Assembly (NCBI GenBank): GCA_004295565.1 | Contig: AP019416.1 | Location: forward strand, 4,092,001-4,156,000 | Reading direction: 5' to 3' | Origin: Vreelandella olivaria | GTDB taxonomy: Bacteria; Pseudomonadota; Gammaproteobacteria; Pseudomonadales; Halomonadaceae | DNA length: 64,000 nt | Part shown: piece after piece, positions 1 to 9,695 of the stretch | Layout: every line of letters begins with the position of its first letter | How positions within the stretch are numbered: position 1 is the first letter of the stretch | Made by a program: the position numbers and the translations under genes | Notes under the pieces: generated by a model | The model's database searches: none | What the model was told of the DNA's origin: nothing | The model's input: only the letters and a program-made list of their open reading frames with translations

Positions 1-2
1 CT

Positions 3-848
3 TACCACGCTCTGTTGCTTGAAGAGGGCGGCATGAGCGTTCATCAAGTGCATCACCCGGCCGATGCACTTGATGCTATGGAGCGCTTTAGCCCCGACTT
101 AGTGCTGGTCGATGTGTATATGCCGGTGTGTTCAGGGGAAGAGCTGGCATCGATTATTCGCCAGCAGCCGGAACACCTGGGGCTACCGATTATCTATCTC
201 TCCTGTGAAACCGACAGTCAAAAGCAGATGACCGCCATGTCCGCAGGCGTTGAAGCTTTTCTTACCAAACCCGTTCAGCCCGAAGAGCTGGTTTCTGCCG
301 TGCGGCTACGCGCCGAACGCCTGCGCCTGCTGCGCTCGTTAATGACCCGCGATAGCATGACCGGGTTGTATAACCACAGCACTACCACCGAACTGATCAA
401 TAAAAACCTCGCTCAGGCTCACCGTGATAATAGCCAGCACGCCATGGCGATGATCGATATTGATCACTTCAAGCAGGTCAACGACACCCACGGTCATTTG
501 GCGGGTGACCAGGTAATTATCACCCTGGCAAGACTATTAAAGAGCCGCCTGCGCCTCTCCGATATTATCGGTCGCTACGGCGGAGAAGAGTTTGTTGTGC
601 TGCTAAAGGGCATTAATGCCGAGAAAGCCGCCAAATTAATCGATAGCCTGCGCGAGGATTTTGCACTGGTCGATTTTCACGCCGGTGAGGTTCCCTTTCG
701 CTGCACCTTTAGCGCAGGCATTAGCAGCTTCCCCGCACAACCTTCTACCGAGTCGCTACGTTTAAGCGCCGACCAAGCGCTCTATCGCGCCAAACACCAT
801 GGTCGCAATCAGGTAGTGATATCGACGGAGCCGACCGATGACCGCTGA
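3..848 (+). CDS. Response regulator with GGDEF domain (diguanylate cyclase), 5' partial
   Basis: The reading frame is open at the left edge, so the start lies outside the window. Visible order: C-terminal two thirds of a receiver domain (phospho-acceptor Asp in LVLVDVYMP, conserved Lys in FLTKP), then a GGDEF domain with active site RYGGEEF and an RLSD motif at the RxxD product-inhibition position. It should make cyclic di-GMP from two GTP when its receiver is phosphorylated, as WspR does. A further receiver upstream is possible. It overlaps the next gene, a CheW, by 11 bases, so it probably belongs to a chemosensory system that controls cyclic di-GMP. No frameshift is seen. Confidence 0.9.
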   Translation, partial: YHALLLEEGGMSVHQVHHPADALDAMERFSPDLVLVDVYMPVCSGEELASIIRQQPEHLGLPIIYLSCETDSQKQMTAMSAGVEAFLTKPVQPEELVSAVRLRAERLRLLRSLMTRDSMTGLYNHSTTTELINKNLAQAHRDNSQHAMAMIDIDHFKQVNDTHGHLAGDQVIITLARLLKSRLRLSDIIGRYGGEEFVVLLKGINAEKAAKLIDSLREDFALVDFHAGEVPFRCTFSAGISSFPAQPSTESLRLSADQALYRAKHHGRNQVVISTEPTDDR

Positions 849-1398
849 ATTTCCCCGCGACGGCGAGGCGAATGATCAGCCGCCCGCGACCCAAACCCTT
901 GACGAGGCATTGTCAGCACACGGCGATGCAGAGGCAGTGGTGGATGTTGATGAGCCCACCCAACAGCTAGTGCTCTTTCGGCTCAACGGCCAGCCTTTTG
1001 CACTACCCGGCAGCGCGGTGAGCGAAATTCTATCCAGCGACCAACCTGTCTATTACGTACCGGGACTGCCCGCCTCTACCGAAGGTGTGCTGCACCTGCG
1101 AGGCAAAATCGAGTCCGTCATTAGCCTGCATCGACTACTCGGTTTACCTGCACCGGAGAGTGACAGTAAGGGGATGATTCTATTAGTGAGCGCGGCGGGG
1201 ATTACTAGCGGCGTGCGTATTGAACAGCTAGATGATGTATCCGAGGTCACCCAGAGTATACTGCAAGCGCCGCCAGAGACGCTTTCTGGTACGTTGCGCC
1301 CTTATGTCAGTGCCCTGTGGCAGAGAGATGAGCGAGAAGCGCTTGCCCTGCTTGATCCAGAGGCGCTATTCGACGCTTACCAGCAGGGGCTTGGCTAA
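838..1398 (+). CDS. CheW-like chemotaxis coupling protein
   Basis: A 186-residue cytoplasmic protein. About 55 acidic, low-complexity N-terminal residues precede a CheW domain (roughly residues 45-180) that begins with QQLVLFRLNGQPFALPGSAV and contains the typical GVLHLRGKIESVISLHRLLG block. CheW couples chemoreceptors to the kinase CheA. The ATG lies inside the end of the upstream response regulator gene (ATGACC), suggesting translational coupling. The acidic N-terminal extension is longer than in classical CheW. The following small gene starts within its last codons. Confidence 0.85.
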   Translation: MTAEFPRDGEANDQPPATQTLDEALSAHGDAEAVVDVDEPTQQLVLFRLNGQPFALPGSAVSEILSSDQPVYYVPGLPASTEGVLHLRGKIESVISLHRLLGLPAPESDSKGMILLVSAAGITSGVRIEQLDDVSEVTQSILQAPPETLSGTLRPYVSALWQRDEREALALLDPEALFDAYQQGLG

Positions 1399-1849
1399 AG
1401 TGCCCTTACATCGCAGCCATCATGCACAAGCCCAGGTTGCCTTGGTGCTGTTTTGCGTGGGGCCTTACCGTGCAGCTCTGGAAGCATGCCATGTGCTGGC
1501 CATGACCGATCACCCTACGGCACTGCGCACCGCCAATGCTCAAGCGCTGCTCTATGAAGGTGGCGACCATGACACTCCATCTAACCGTTGGCTCACCCTG
1601 CGCGACACTCAAGCAGCCAGCGACAACAACAGCACTTGGCAACTGGGCGTGAGCGGTGACGTAACGCTTAAACAACTACCGGCCAATACGCTCTACCCGC
1701 TGCCTAAACTGCTGCTTTCCCGCCGATTCTCCACGGCGCTATGCGGGTTAACCTTCGACCAGCAGCAGCTAGTACTGCTACTGGATGCCCACAAGCTTAA
1801 TCCGCTTTCTCAGCCCCCAGCTCTTAGCCAGCCAACCACAAACAGCTAA
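1391..1849 (+). CDS. Small CheW-like / chemosensory accessory protein
   Basis: An open frame of about 150 residues overlapping the end of the CheW gene. Candidate starts are TTG at 1391 and GTG at 1400; I chose the first because it keeps the tight overlap typical of this operon. The core (AQVALVLFCVGPYRAALEAC, later STALCGLTFDQQQLVLLLD) resembles a shortened, degenerate CheW fold, but the family is not certain. Its 3' end overlaps the convergent moeA by 26 bases. The same frame stays open upstream into cheW to 1232, but that part is only a shadow of cheW. Confidence 0.55.
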   Translation: MAKVPLHRSHHAQAQVALVLFCVGPYRAALEACHVLAMTDHPTALRTANAQALLYEGGDHDTPSNRWLTLRDTQAASDNNSTWQLGVSGDVTLKQLPANTLYPLPKLLLSRRFSTALCGLTFDQQQLVLLLDAHKLNPLSQPPALSQPTTNS

Positions 1850-3029
1850 TGGCATCGCCCTCGGCTATGTTGCTATTGGCCGGAATGACCGCAAAGGCAT
1901 CGGCGCTAATACAGGATGAGAGCACGCCGGAATTCTGGTCATCAAAGGCGGTCGCCTTCACCCCGCTTGGCGTGAACTCAAGCGTCACACGCATATAGTG
2001 CTCACGCGGGCCGGTGGAGGTAGCAAACCCAGCTTTCGCGGTTACCGCTGGCAGCGATGTTAGCGCTGGACAACCCAGCATTGCACCCAGCAAGGGGCGT
2101 AAAAACAGCCAGGCACCGACAAATCCTGAGACCGGATTGCCTGGCAAACCGACAAACCGCGCCTGGCTGCCGCCATCGCGAGGCAAACGACCCAGTGCTA
2201 GCGGCTTACCAGGACGGATCGCCAGCTTCCACATATCGAGCTGACCAATCGATTCCAGCGCAGCTTTGACATGATCCTCTTCGCCGACACTCACGCCGCC
2301 AGTGGTAACCACCAGGTCTGCCTCAGCAGCGGCGGCCGTTAACAGCGCCACGGTGCGAGCATAGTCATCCGGCACGCTAACGGTACTCACCACCTCGGCG
2401 CCAAAGTTCTCTAACAGACGTTTCAACATCGGCCGGTTGGAGTTGTAGAGTTGACCCGGCTTTAGCGGAGTGCCCGGATCAATAATCTCATCGCCCGTCG
2501 AGAGCAGCGCCACACGGGGCCGGCGGCGCACACTCACATAGGTAACACCTTGACCTGCCAAGTGGCCAAGGGCCGCCGCTTCGAGCCGCTCACCGGCATT
2601 TAACAACACAGAGCCGCTTTTCACGTCACGCCCCTGGCGACGAACGTTATCTCCCGCTGGAATATCCGCAGGCATTAGCGCACGCTCACCATCGACCTCT
2701 ACACGCTCCTGCATCACCACGCAGTCGGCGCCAGCGGGAATCTCCCCGCCGGTAAAAATACGCGCACAGCTGCCCGGCGCAAGCGCTTCAGCCTGAGTAC
2801 CAGCAGCAATGCGTTGACTTACCGGCAGCCACTGCCCGGCATCGGAGGCACGCAAAGCGTAGCCGTCCATAGCGCTATTATCGAACGGCGGCACATCCAG
2901 CTGTGCGGTGACGGCCTCGGCCAACACACGCCCTCCAGCGGCTTCCAGCGGAACGCTCTCTGCATCGAGTGCGCTGACGTCTGCTAGCAGCGCCTCAAGC
3001 GCGGCGGATATCGGCTGCAAATCAGCCAT
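1824..3029 (-). CDS. moeA: Molybdopterin molybdenumtransferase MoeA (copy 1)
   Basis: About 401 residues from the ATG at 3029 (MADLQPISAALEALLADV). MoeA inserts molybdate into adenylylated molybdopterin, the last step of Mo-molybdopterin synthesis. Hallmarks: DNSAMDGYAL near residue 60, FTGGEIPAGADCVVMQE near 95, LSTGDEI near 180, TTGGVSVGEEDHV near 245 and [12 protein letters not shown] near 300. The frame is open upstream to 3098, but those 23 residues (including TNLVIPGRG) match the end of moaB and mark a duplicated junction, so I exclude them. The frame is intact. A second, divergent moeA lies at 20327-21597. Confidence 0.9.
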   Translation of the reverse strand: MADLQPISAALEALLADVSALDAESVPLEAAGGRVLAEAVTAQLDVPPFDNSAMDGYALRASDAGQWLPVSQRIAAGTQAEALAPGSCARIFTGGEIPAGADCVVMQERVEVDGERALMPADIPAGDNVRRQGRDVKSGSVLLNAGERLEAAALGHLAGQGVTYVSVRRRPRVALLSTGDEIIDPGTPLKPGQLYNSNRPMLKRLLENFGAEVVSTVSVPDDYARTVALLTAAAAEADLVVTTGGVSVGEEDHVKAALESIGQLDMWKLAIRPGKPLALGRLPRDGGSQARFVGLPGNPVSGFVGAWLFLRPLLGAMLGCPALTSLPAVTAKAGFATSTGPREHYMRVTLEFTPSGVKATAFDDQNSGVLSSCISADAFAVIPANSNIAEGDAISCLWLAG

Positions 3030-3058
3030 GCTGCCCCGGCCTGGGATGACCAGGTTGG
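3026..3058. repeat. Direct repeat copy 1 flanking the mevalonate segment
   Basis: This 33 bp stretch at the start of moeA is repeated nearly exactly at 9178-9211, at the end of moaB. The copies differ by one extra C and one substitution near CCCCGG/CCCCCGA and share CTGGGATGACCAGGTTGG. In the moaB copy it encodes the C-terminus [11 protein letters not shown] and contains the ATG position of moeA, so it is the ancestral moaB/moeA junction, now duplicated. Confidence 0.75.
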
Positions 3059-3232
3059 TAAGCATGAACCGGGTATTATTAAGTGATGGCATAGTCATCT
3101 CTAAAACAGAAAAATCGGGGTCGTTAACCTTAAAGGGTAGATTAGCGCTGTAGATAGAATGCCACGATCAACCCTCAGAAACAGCCCGTAGTGGTACATC
3201 TAGCTAGACGACTATATAAGCTGGCTAAAGCG

Positions 3233-4499
3233 TTACTGTCGCACCTCGTTGAGAATTTCTTCTGCTACATCGACCCTTACCTTACCAAGCTGCACCAACG
3301 CGTCGGCTACTTTCTCAATCTCGTCACCAACCGCACCTGCCATGACTGCAATATTTTTCGCATGGAGTGCCATATGACCCTTTTGGATGCCAGTCGTCGC
3401 TAGTGCTTTGAGTGCAGCGAAGTTCTGAGCCAAACCGACTGCAGCAATAGTGCAGGCAAGCCGTTCGGCAGTCGTTATGTTCATTATATCCAGCGCAATA
3501 CGCGCTGTAGGGTGAGAGCGCGTGGCTCCACCAATCAAGCCTACCGCCAAAGGCATTTCAATAGTGCCGGTCAGGTTTCCGTCAGCATCGGCTTCCCATT
3601 GTGTTAATGAGCTGTACTGCCCTGTACGGGCAGCATAAGCATGGGCTCCCGCCTCTACAGCCCGACAATCATTTCCAGTTGCCAGTACCACAGCACTTAC
3701 CCCATTCATGATGCCCTTGTTATGCGTGGCTGCGCGATAAGGGTCAATATCGGCGAAGTCATAGGCGGCCAATATGCCATCACGAACCTCTGCACCGCCA
3801 ATTTCGTCCAAAGCCCAAGTAGCCCGTGCTCTCGCTAACCGACGATCCGCCAAGTTGGATAAAATACGCAGATAGGTCTTCCCTCCCGTCCATTTTGCAA
3901 TATGGGGGCTACGGCTTCCGCCATGGAATTCACTGCGTTAGCGCCCATCGCATCACGAGTATCAACAATCAGATGGGTGACCACCATTGTCCCAGTGCGT
4001 CCTTTCAGAACACGCACCTCCATATCACGGAAGCCGCCGCCGTGTTTAAGCAAGACCGGATCTGTTTCATCACATATCAACTGAACGTGCGACTTATGCT
4101 CTAGTATCTGCAAACGAGCGAATTCAGGATTCGGAACCCCAGCAACTGAACCTGGGCAATCATGTGAGAATTCGACATGTCTGTCTTAAAACCACCGGTC
4201 GAGCGGCACTGACGGGCTGCGTTACACACAGCAGCTACCACCGAAGACTCCTCTGTCGCCATGGGCACTAGGACATCATGTCCATCTACCAGCATATTGG
4301 TCGCCACGCCCAAAGGAATGTTCATGGTGCCAATGACATTCTCGATCATGGAATCTGCTGTGGCTGAATCCAGGTTACCGGTATTGCCCAGGTGTCTGAC
4401 AACATCCTCGCTCAATCCAGTGACTTCCACTACCTTTTGTAGCCGCTCTTCAGGTGACATTTTGTGTAACCCTGGAATCCGAGAAGTCGTTGTAGTCAT
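3233..4499 (-). CDS. mvaA: Class II (degradative) hydroxymethylglutaryl-CoA reductase, two frameshifts
   Basis: About 422 residues are recovered by joining three frames. Class II enzymes of the Pseudomonas mevalonii type oxidise mevalonate plus CoA to HMG-CoA with NAD+. Recognisable blocks in order: ENVIGTMNIPLGVATN with DGHDVLVPMATEE, DTRDAMGANAVNSMAEA, YRAATHNKGIMNG, ATGNDCRAVEAGAHAYA, GGATRSHPTA, and a GHMALHAKNIAV block with the C-terminal catalytic His. Shifts lie near 4132-4140 (GGGG run) and near 3870-3890. The ATG at 4499 has a good ribosome site (GGAG) and follows DctM by 17 bases. It sits with a TRAP transporter, suggesting mevalonate or a related acid as substrate. No HMG-CoA lyase gene is visible. 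Confidence 0.88.
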
Positions 4500-4516
4500 T
4501 GTTTTTATCTCCTTTT

Positions 4517-5838
4517 TTAAGAGCGTACTGTCTGTGAAAGTTGTTCAGGCAGCCAAGTAACGATTTCTGGAAAAAGCATAAATAAAATTAATGCAATTAG
4601 CTGCAAAACCAAGAAGGGTACGATGGCCCGGTATACAGTTCCCATACCAATATCAGGTGGCAATACTCCCTTTATGTAAAAAAGCGTGTAGCCAAAAGGA
4701 GGGGTGATATAACCCATCTGAGCAGTAATAAGGAAAAGCACTCCGAACCAGACCGGATCAAATTGAAAGGCGTTTATGATAGGTAAGAAGACAGGCACAC
4801 ATAAAAGGATGATGCCAATTTCATCCAGGAATAACCCAAGGAAGACTAAAACCAGCATCATGGAAAGCAGTACTAACCAGCGATTCATTTCAAGGTCTTG
4901 AATGAATTGTAGAAGCGAGTCCGCCCCGCCAGTGCCGGTGAAGATGGATACAAATATCTTCGCCCCAATCGTGATCCACATAATCATAGTGGTCACACGC
5001 AAGGTATCCATAGATGCAGCAGATAAGTTTTTAAATGTCAGCTGCTTCTGAAAGGCCGCTGAAATCAACGCTCCAACAACACCCACTGCTGCTGCCTCGG
5101 TGGGTGTGGCAATACGGCATAGATACTACCCAGCACGGATAAAACAATCAGCACTGGTAGTATCAGAGCTTTAAGAGAACTCAACATTTCCCCTAGGTTT
5201 GTCTGTTCTCCAGACTGTCGAGGAGCTAGGTCTGGCTGAATAATTGCTCTCAGGATAATATAAAGAATATACAGCCCTGCCAGTATTACTCCTGGAACAA
5301 TACCGGCAGCAAACATTTTGCCAACTGATATCTGGGCAGTAGAAGCATATACAATCGTAATAATTGAGGGAGGGATCAGAATGCCTAATGTACCTCCTGC
5401 ACAGATTGTGCCCAGCGCTAATCGCTGGTCATAACCGCGCTGCAGCATAGATGGCAATGCGAGGATGCCCATTGCCGCAACAGCCGCCCCAACAATGCCA
5501 GTCATCGCCGCCATCACCGTACAGATCGCCACGGTACCGACTGCCAATCCTCCCGGCAAACGTCGGAACCAGAGTTCCATTGCACGATATAAAGCTTCAA
5601 TAATACCTGAGCGCTGAAGCACGCTTGCCATCAGCACATAGAGTGGGATAGCCAGCAAGATGTCTGATGTCATTGCATCAAAGGTTTGGAGAACGGTCAG
5701 CACTAGTGCATCAGCTCCCCACAGTATGACTGTGAATAAAATTGCCAAAAATGCCAGTACAAATGCTAAAGGCATCCCGCTGAGCAACAATACCAACAGT
5801 GAGACAAACATCATTGAAAGAACAAGAGTAGAACTCAT
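4517..5838 (-). CDS. dctM: TRAP transporter large permease DctM, one frameshift
   Basis: About 440 residues in two frames, shifted near 5100-5110 where GSIYA continues as ATPTEAAAVGVVGALIS. It is very hydrophobic with about 12 predicted membrane segments; family blocks include the start LVLLLSGMPLAFVLAFLA, GTLGILIPPSI and ATPTEAAAVG. DctM is the ion-driven translocation subunit of tripartite TRAP importers for organic acids. The ATG overlaps the true DctQ stop (ATGA), so the two subunits are translationally coupled. The gene lies between dctQ and the HMG-CoA reductase gene. Confidence 0.9.
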
Positions 5839-6346
5839 GCTTTCACCTCTTGAACTTGAATACGCTTAACTGCCCAAATAATTTCAGCCAGCGCTTGCAT
5901 GAGAAGCAATAAAAAGCGATCGGAATAAGCGCTTTCACCGGCCAGACGGGGGGATTCCAAGAGGTAAATGAAGTTTCACCACTTGCGTAGGCATTCAGCG
6001 CTATAGGTAGGCTCTGATCTATAAAAATCACCGTTACTACAACAATCAGCGCATATGTTAGACAGTCTACTAAGCCTGCCAACTTAAACGGCAGTTTACG
6101 GTAAAGTATGTCAACGTTGACGTGTCCAGCAGTATGTAGAATATAAGGGCCAGCCAGTAAGAAGTAAGGACTAAAATAATAGTGTCGCAAGCTCCATAGC
6201 CCAGGTAGTGGGTGCATTGAAAAATAGCGCGACACTACTTCGTAGCTGATGACGGCCACCATAATGAAGACAAAAGCCGATACAACCGTGGCCACCCAAC
6301 GGTTCAGAGCCGTTATTAGGCGGCAGTAGCCAAGCAGAACAGCCAT
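5835..6346 (-). CDS. dctQ: TRAP transporter small permease DctQ, one frameshift
   Basis: About 170 residues and four membrane segments, with the family block FLLAGPYILHTAGHVNVDIL. The ATG at 6346 (MAVLLGYCRL) is preceded by GAGG at good spacing, so I prefer it to the ATG 24 bases upstream. Without correction the frame ends in a basic tail; restoring one base in the A5 run at 5911-5915 gives LLLMQALAEIIWAVKRIQVQ and a stop overlapping the dctM ATG, which is the expected end. DctQ bridges the binding protein and DctM. Confidence 0.85.
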
Positions 6347-6418
6347 AATTGAACCTCGATGGGAAGGCAATCCGGCCTATTACCGGATTGCCATCACGCT
6401 AAACCGTAGAGTTGGAAC

Positions 6419-7474
6419 TCAGTCAATCAAGCCAAGTTCTTGCATGAATTCGATTTGGCTATTGAGAATTTCGTTAGCCAATTCGTCATCTCCAGCCGCT
6501 CTCCTCCATGCATTCATCGCGGTCGGGCGCCCTTCTGCAATGAGATCGGGGCTCAAATGGGTGATCTGTACGCCTTGCGCTTCGAACTCTTCGAGAGCAA
6601 CAGTATCCTGGGCAAGGATGTGCTGCCGTAAAGAAGACGAAATCTCCCGGGCAGCCACTTCCAAGGCCGCTTTGTAAGAGTCAGGTAAACTATCGTAAGC
6701 CGCTTGATTCGCTACATAACTGGTAGCTGTAGTCGGTTGGTGAAAGCCAGGTACGGCTATATATCCGGCCACTTCTCCCAAGCCTGCTTCAAAATTAGCG
6801 GTTAGGTCGCCGCGATCGGCAAGATCAATGACCCCTTTCTCAAGTGCTTGATACACCTCTGCCGTAGGCAACCCTGTCGTAGACACACCAAATTCGCTCA
6901 TCACCGTACTGGCCAAGCCAACGAAACGGCCTTTTTTACCATCCAGATCATCCAGAGATTCGATAGGAAATTTAGAATGGATGGGTTCTTGCCCATAAAC
7001 CGTAGGTGCAATGTAATAGAGACCAGCTGACGCATAGGCCTGACGAGCCAGCTCAATTCCCCCTTTCTCATAGAACCAAGCTTCGTACTGGTCAGACTCA
7101 GGAAAACCAAACGGTACTGTGCTGGTGAAAGCAAAAGCAGGTATAGAGCCTGCTTCATAGCCGTCAAATGTCTTCATCATCTGGAAGGCACCTGCACGTA
7201 CAGCTTCAAATGCTTGGGCCGATGGCGCTAATTGTCCACCGGCGAACAATCGAATTTCAAATCTCCCATCAGTTAATTCGGATACCCGCTCTACAAATTT
7301 TTCTTCGTATTCATAGGGCGTTGTCCCCGCATCCCAAAGCGCCTGCATTCGCCAGTTTACGCTGGGCAGCTCCTCGGCAATAGCTACAGAAGGAGCCACA
7401 CAGGCTGTCATAGCGGACACAGCTGCGATGGTTTTTAAAAAGAACCAGCTTTTATTTATGGTTGTTAAGTTCAC
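6419..7474 (-). CDS. dctP: TRAP transporter periplasmic substrate-binding protein DctP
   Basis: About 350 residues with a clear signal peptide (hydrophobic stretch ending CVAPSVAIA, mature start near EELPSVNWRMQ). The fold shows the DctP family blocks FAGGQLAPSAQAFEAVRAGAFQM and the central region with EVYQALEKGVIDLADRGD. It would deliver an organic acid, plausibly mevalonate given the neighbouring reductase, to DctQ/DctM. The GTG at 7474 has GGAGAG six bases upstream and is preferred over the ATG at 7486, which is part of that ribosome site. It is first in the dctPQM-mvaA operon. Confidence 0.88.
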   Translation of the reverse strand: MNLTTINKSWFFLKTIAAVSAMTACVAPSVAIAEELPSVNWRMQALWDAGTTPYEYEEKFVERVSELTDGRFEIRLFAGGQLAPSAQAFEAVRAGAFQMMKTFDGYEAGSIPAFAFTSTVPFGFPESDQYEAWFYEKGGIELARQAYASAGLYYIAPTVYGQEPIHSKFPIESLDDLDGKKGRFVGLASTVMSEFGVSTTGLPTAEVYQALEKGVIDLADRGDLTANFEAGLGEVAGYIAVPGFHQPTTATSYVANQAAYDSLPDSYKAALEVAAREISSSLRQHILAQDTVALEEFEAQGVQITHLSPDLIAEGRPTAMNAWRRAAGDDELANEILNSQIEFMQELGLID

Positions 7475-7596
7475 GATGCTCTCCATGGTGAATGGCAGTG
7501 CTATTAGCGCTAACTAGAGACTGCTGCATCACCTATTATTGTTAGAAATAAAACACACTCTTATCTTAAGTTAGGGTGATAGAGAAAACTGGACAA

Positions 7597-7650
7597 GGTA
7601 CAATATTCAAAAATTGACCCATGTACTGTACCCTTTAATTAATGGGTACA
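7597..7650. promoter_or_regulatory. Probable operator of the MocR-type regulator / dctP divergent promoter
   Basis: The 189 bp gap between the divergent dctP and regulator genes holds GGTACAAT at 7597 and again at 7645, plus an inverted repeat TGTACCC (7627-7633) / GGGTACA (7644-7650) with a 10 bp A+T spacer. MocR-family regulators commonly bind such paired direct and inverted repeats between themselves and their target operon. Confidence 0.55.
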
Positions 7651-7663
7651 ATTGAGCATTTTT

Positions 7664-9043
7664 ATGAAGCAAAAACCACCTCGAGCGCAACAAGTTGCCA
7701 ATACAGTTATTGAGCGCATTGAGCAGGGGCAGCTAACGGCGGGGACAAGGTTACCCTCCATTCGCAATGCAACCCTGAGCTTTGGGGTTTCAAAAATACT
7801 ATAATTGATGCTTACGACCGCTTAGTCGCGACCGGATATATCAGCCCTCGGCGCGGTTCTGGCTTTTATGTGGAAGCAACCAGACCAGCTCACCCAGCTA
7901 TCAAGCCTGAACATTTTACTGAAGCGGTCGACTTGGTTTCTCTATTAAGAGAACAATTGAATCAGCATTATGAAGTCAGAGCCGGAGATGGACGCCTGCC
8001 GGCAAGTTGGATGGAGAGCTCCGACATACGCCGCTATTTCAAACGCAGCAATCAGGATAATGACGCCAGAGATGAGTTCGAATACGGCAACCCTCAGGGA
8101 TTGATCGGCCTGCGAGAAGATATCGCCAGAACGCTAAACGATCGTGCAATTAGTGTTCATCCAAATCAAATCTTGATGACGTTCGGTGCCAACCATGCAC
8201 TCGACCTGATTGTTAGGCATTTTGTAGAACCCGGTGAAGTGGTGCTAGTTGAAAGCCCTGGTTATTACCCAATGTTTGGTAAATTACGACTACAGCGTGC
8301 TAAAACCATCGGCATCACTAGAGGGCCCCAAGGGCTGGATCTCGATATGCTGGAACAGAGTATCCGGGAATACCGGCCAAGGCTTTTGTTTGTTCAGCCT
8401 ATGGCTCACAACCCTACCGGCACATCCATGTCTCTCCAGAATATGCATGCCTTATTACGTATCGCTGAACAGCATGATTTAACCATTATTGAAGACGACC
8501 CTTTTGGTGATATTCTCCCCCGATCAACGCCTCACCTTGCTTCGCTCGATGGCCTTAACCGAGTCATATACGTTGGTACTTTTTCCAAAACGCTATCTGC
8601 CAGTATGCGTTGTGGCTACATTGCAGCTAATCAGACGCTGGTTCGGTCACTGATTGATATTAAAATGCTCACTGTGGTTACCAGTTCAAGCATTATTGAA
8701 AGGATGATCCATGAAATGATCATTCATGGTCGCTATCGTCGCCAAATGACTCGTTTACGCGAGAGTGGCTAAGGCTAGCGCAGCAGCGATCTCCTCATTG
8801 AAAAATATTGGTTTCAAGCAAGTTCAGCCACCCACAGGGGGTTACTACATTTGGTGCCCTTTACCCACAAGCGTAGACGGCCTTGAGCTAGCAAAAAAAG
8901 CGTCTGCCCAGGGGATTTTCCTAGCACCTGGAAATTTGTTTACTTTAGGCAATGACGTGTCAGGATCTGCTCTTCGGATCAATATTGCTCTAGCGAATCA
9001 CCCTTTATTGCTCAACTTTCTAAAGGAAGAAGCATTGAGCTAG
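7664..9043 (+). CDS. MocR-type GntR regulator with aminotransferase-like domain, two frameshifts
   Basis: About 460 residues over three frames. The start is ATG at 7664 (MKQKPPRAQQVANTVIERIE). Residues 1-70 form a GntR winged helix (GTRLPSIRN, VSKNTIIDAYDRLVATGYI, RRGSGFYV). The rest resembles a fold-type I aminotransferase: FEYGNPQGLIGLRE, TFGANHALDLI, HNPTGTS, EDDPFGD, and the PLP lysine in YVGTFSKTLSASMRCGY. Shifts lie in the A run near 7792 (restores KNTIIDAY) and near 8762 (restores RERVAKAS). It is divergent from the dctPQM-mvaA operon, so it is the likely PLP-dependent activator or repressor of mevalonate uptake genes. Confidence 0.85.
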
Positions 9044-9173
9044 CCGGATAAAACCAATGCATCTATTGCATTGACACTAACGTTCAAAAGCGCGGCGACA
9101 GCGCAACCTCATACACGTCGCCACGCACACTTGTTGCTACAGCAAGCGGCAGCCTGGAAAATATGCCACTCAC

Positions 9174-9695
9174 TCAACCATGCTGCCCCCGACCTGGGAT
9201 GACCAGGTTGGCGAAGTTGCAGGGTTTGTGACGACTATCCAACTGCTCGGCCAGAATGCCGTCCCACCCGGTGCGGCAGGCGCCGGTTGAGCCCGGCAGG
9301 CAGAACACTACCGTGGCGTTGGCTAAGCCGCCAAGGCAGCGGCTCTGGATGGTGGAGCTGCCGATCTCTTCACCGCTTAGTTGGCGAAAGCGTTCGCCAA
9401 AGCCTTCGATGCGCTTATCCAGCAGCACCGAGATGGCTTCCGGCGTGGAGTCGCGGCCAGTAAAGCCGGTGCCGCCGGTGGTGATCACCACCTGTACTTC
9501 CGTATCGGCGATCCAGTTGGCGACCACCGCACGAATGCGGTAGACATCGTCAGGCACTATGCGCTTTTCAACGAGAGTATGACCGGCGTTGGTTAGCCGA
9601 TCGACCAGGGCTTGACCGCTACGATCCGTCTCTTCCGTGCGGGTATCAGAGACAGTGAGGACGGCTATGTTGAGGGGCACCATTGGCTCACTCAT
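9174..9695 (-). CDS. moaB: Molybdenum cofactor biosynthesis protein MoaB
   Basis: 173 residues from [19 protein letters not shown]. The MoaB/Mog fold is shown by the start [26 protein letters not shown] and [16 protein letters not shown]. It belongs to the family that adenylylates molybdopterin before metal insertion. The ATG overlaps the corrected DUF1244 stop (AATGAGTGA). The C-terminus [11 protein letters not shown] is encoded by the 34 bp sequence repeated at moeA. Read without correcting an upstream frameshift it appears fused to DUF1244; I consider that fusion an artefact. Confidence 0.9.
   Translation of the reverse strand: MSEPMVPLNIAVLTVSDTRTEETDRSGQALVDRLTNAGHTLVEKRIVPDDVYRIRAVVANWIADTEVQVVITTGGTGFTGRDSTPEAISVLLDKRIEGFGERFRQLSGEEIGSSTIQSRCLGGLANATVVFCLPGSTGACRTGWDGILAEQLDSRHKPCNFANLVIPGRGQHG
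9178..9211. repeat. Direct repeat copy 2 flanking the mevalonate segment
   Basis: The 34 bp partner of the repeat at 3026-3058, at the 3' end of moaB. The sequence CCATG followed by G/C-rich bases fits an ancestral arrangement in which the moaB stop and moeA start overlapped. Confidence 0.75.

Noticed and set aside
1232-1390. Upstream extension of the small CheW-like gene
   Set aside because: This part is the cheW coding region in another frame; TTG 1391 or GTG 1400 fits the overlap better.
3030-3098. N-terminal extension of MoeA copy 1 (including TNLVIPGRG)
   Set aside because: The extra residues are the duplicated end of moaB, not part of MoeA, and the ATG at 3029 gives the normal family start.
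9055-9073. Inverted repeat CAATGCA / TGCATTG after the MocR-type regulator
   Set aside because: Short A+T-rich stem without a T-tract; too weak to call a terminator.
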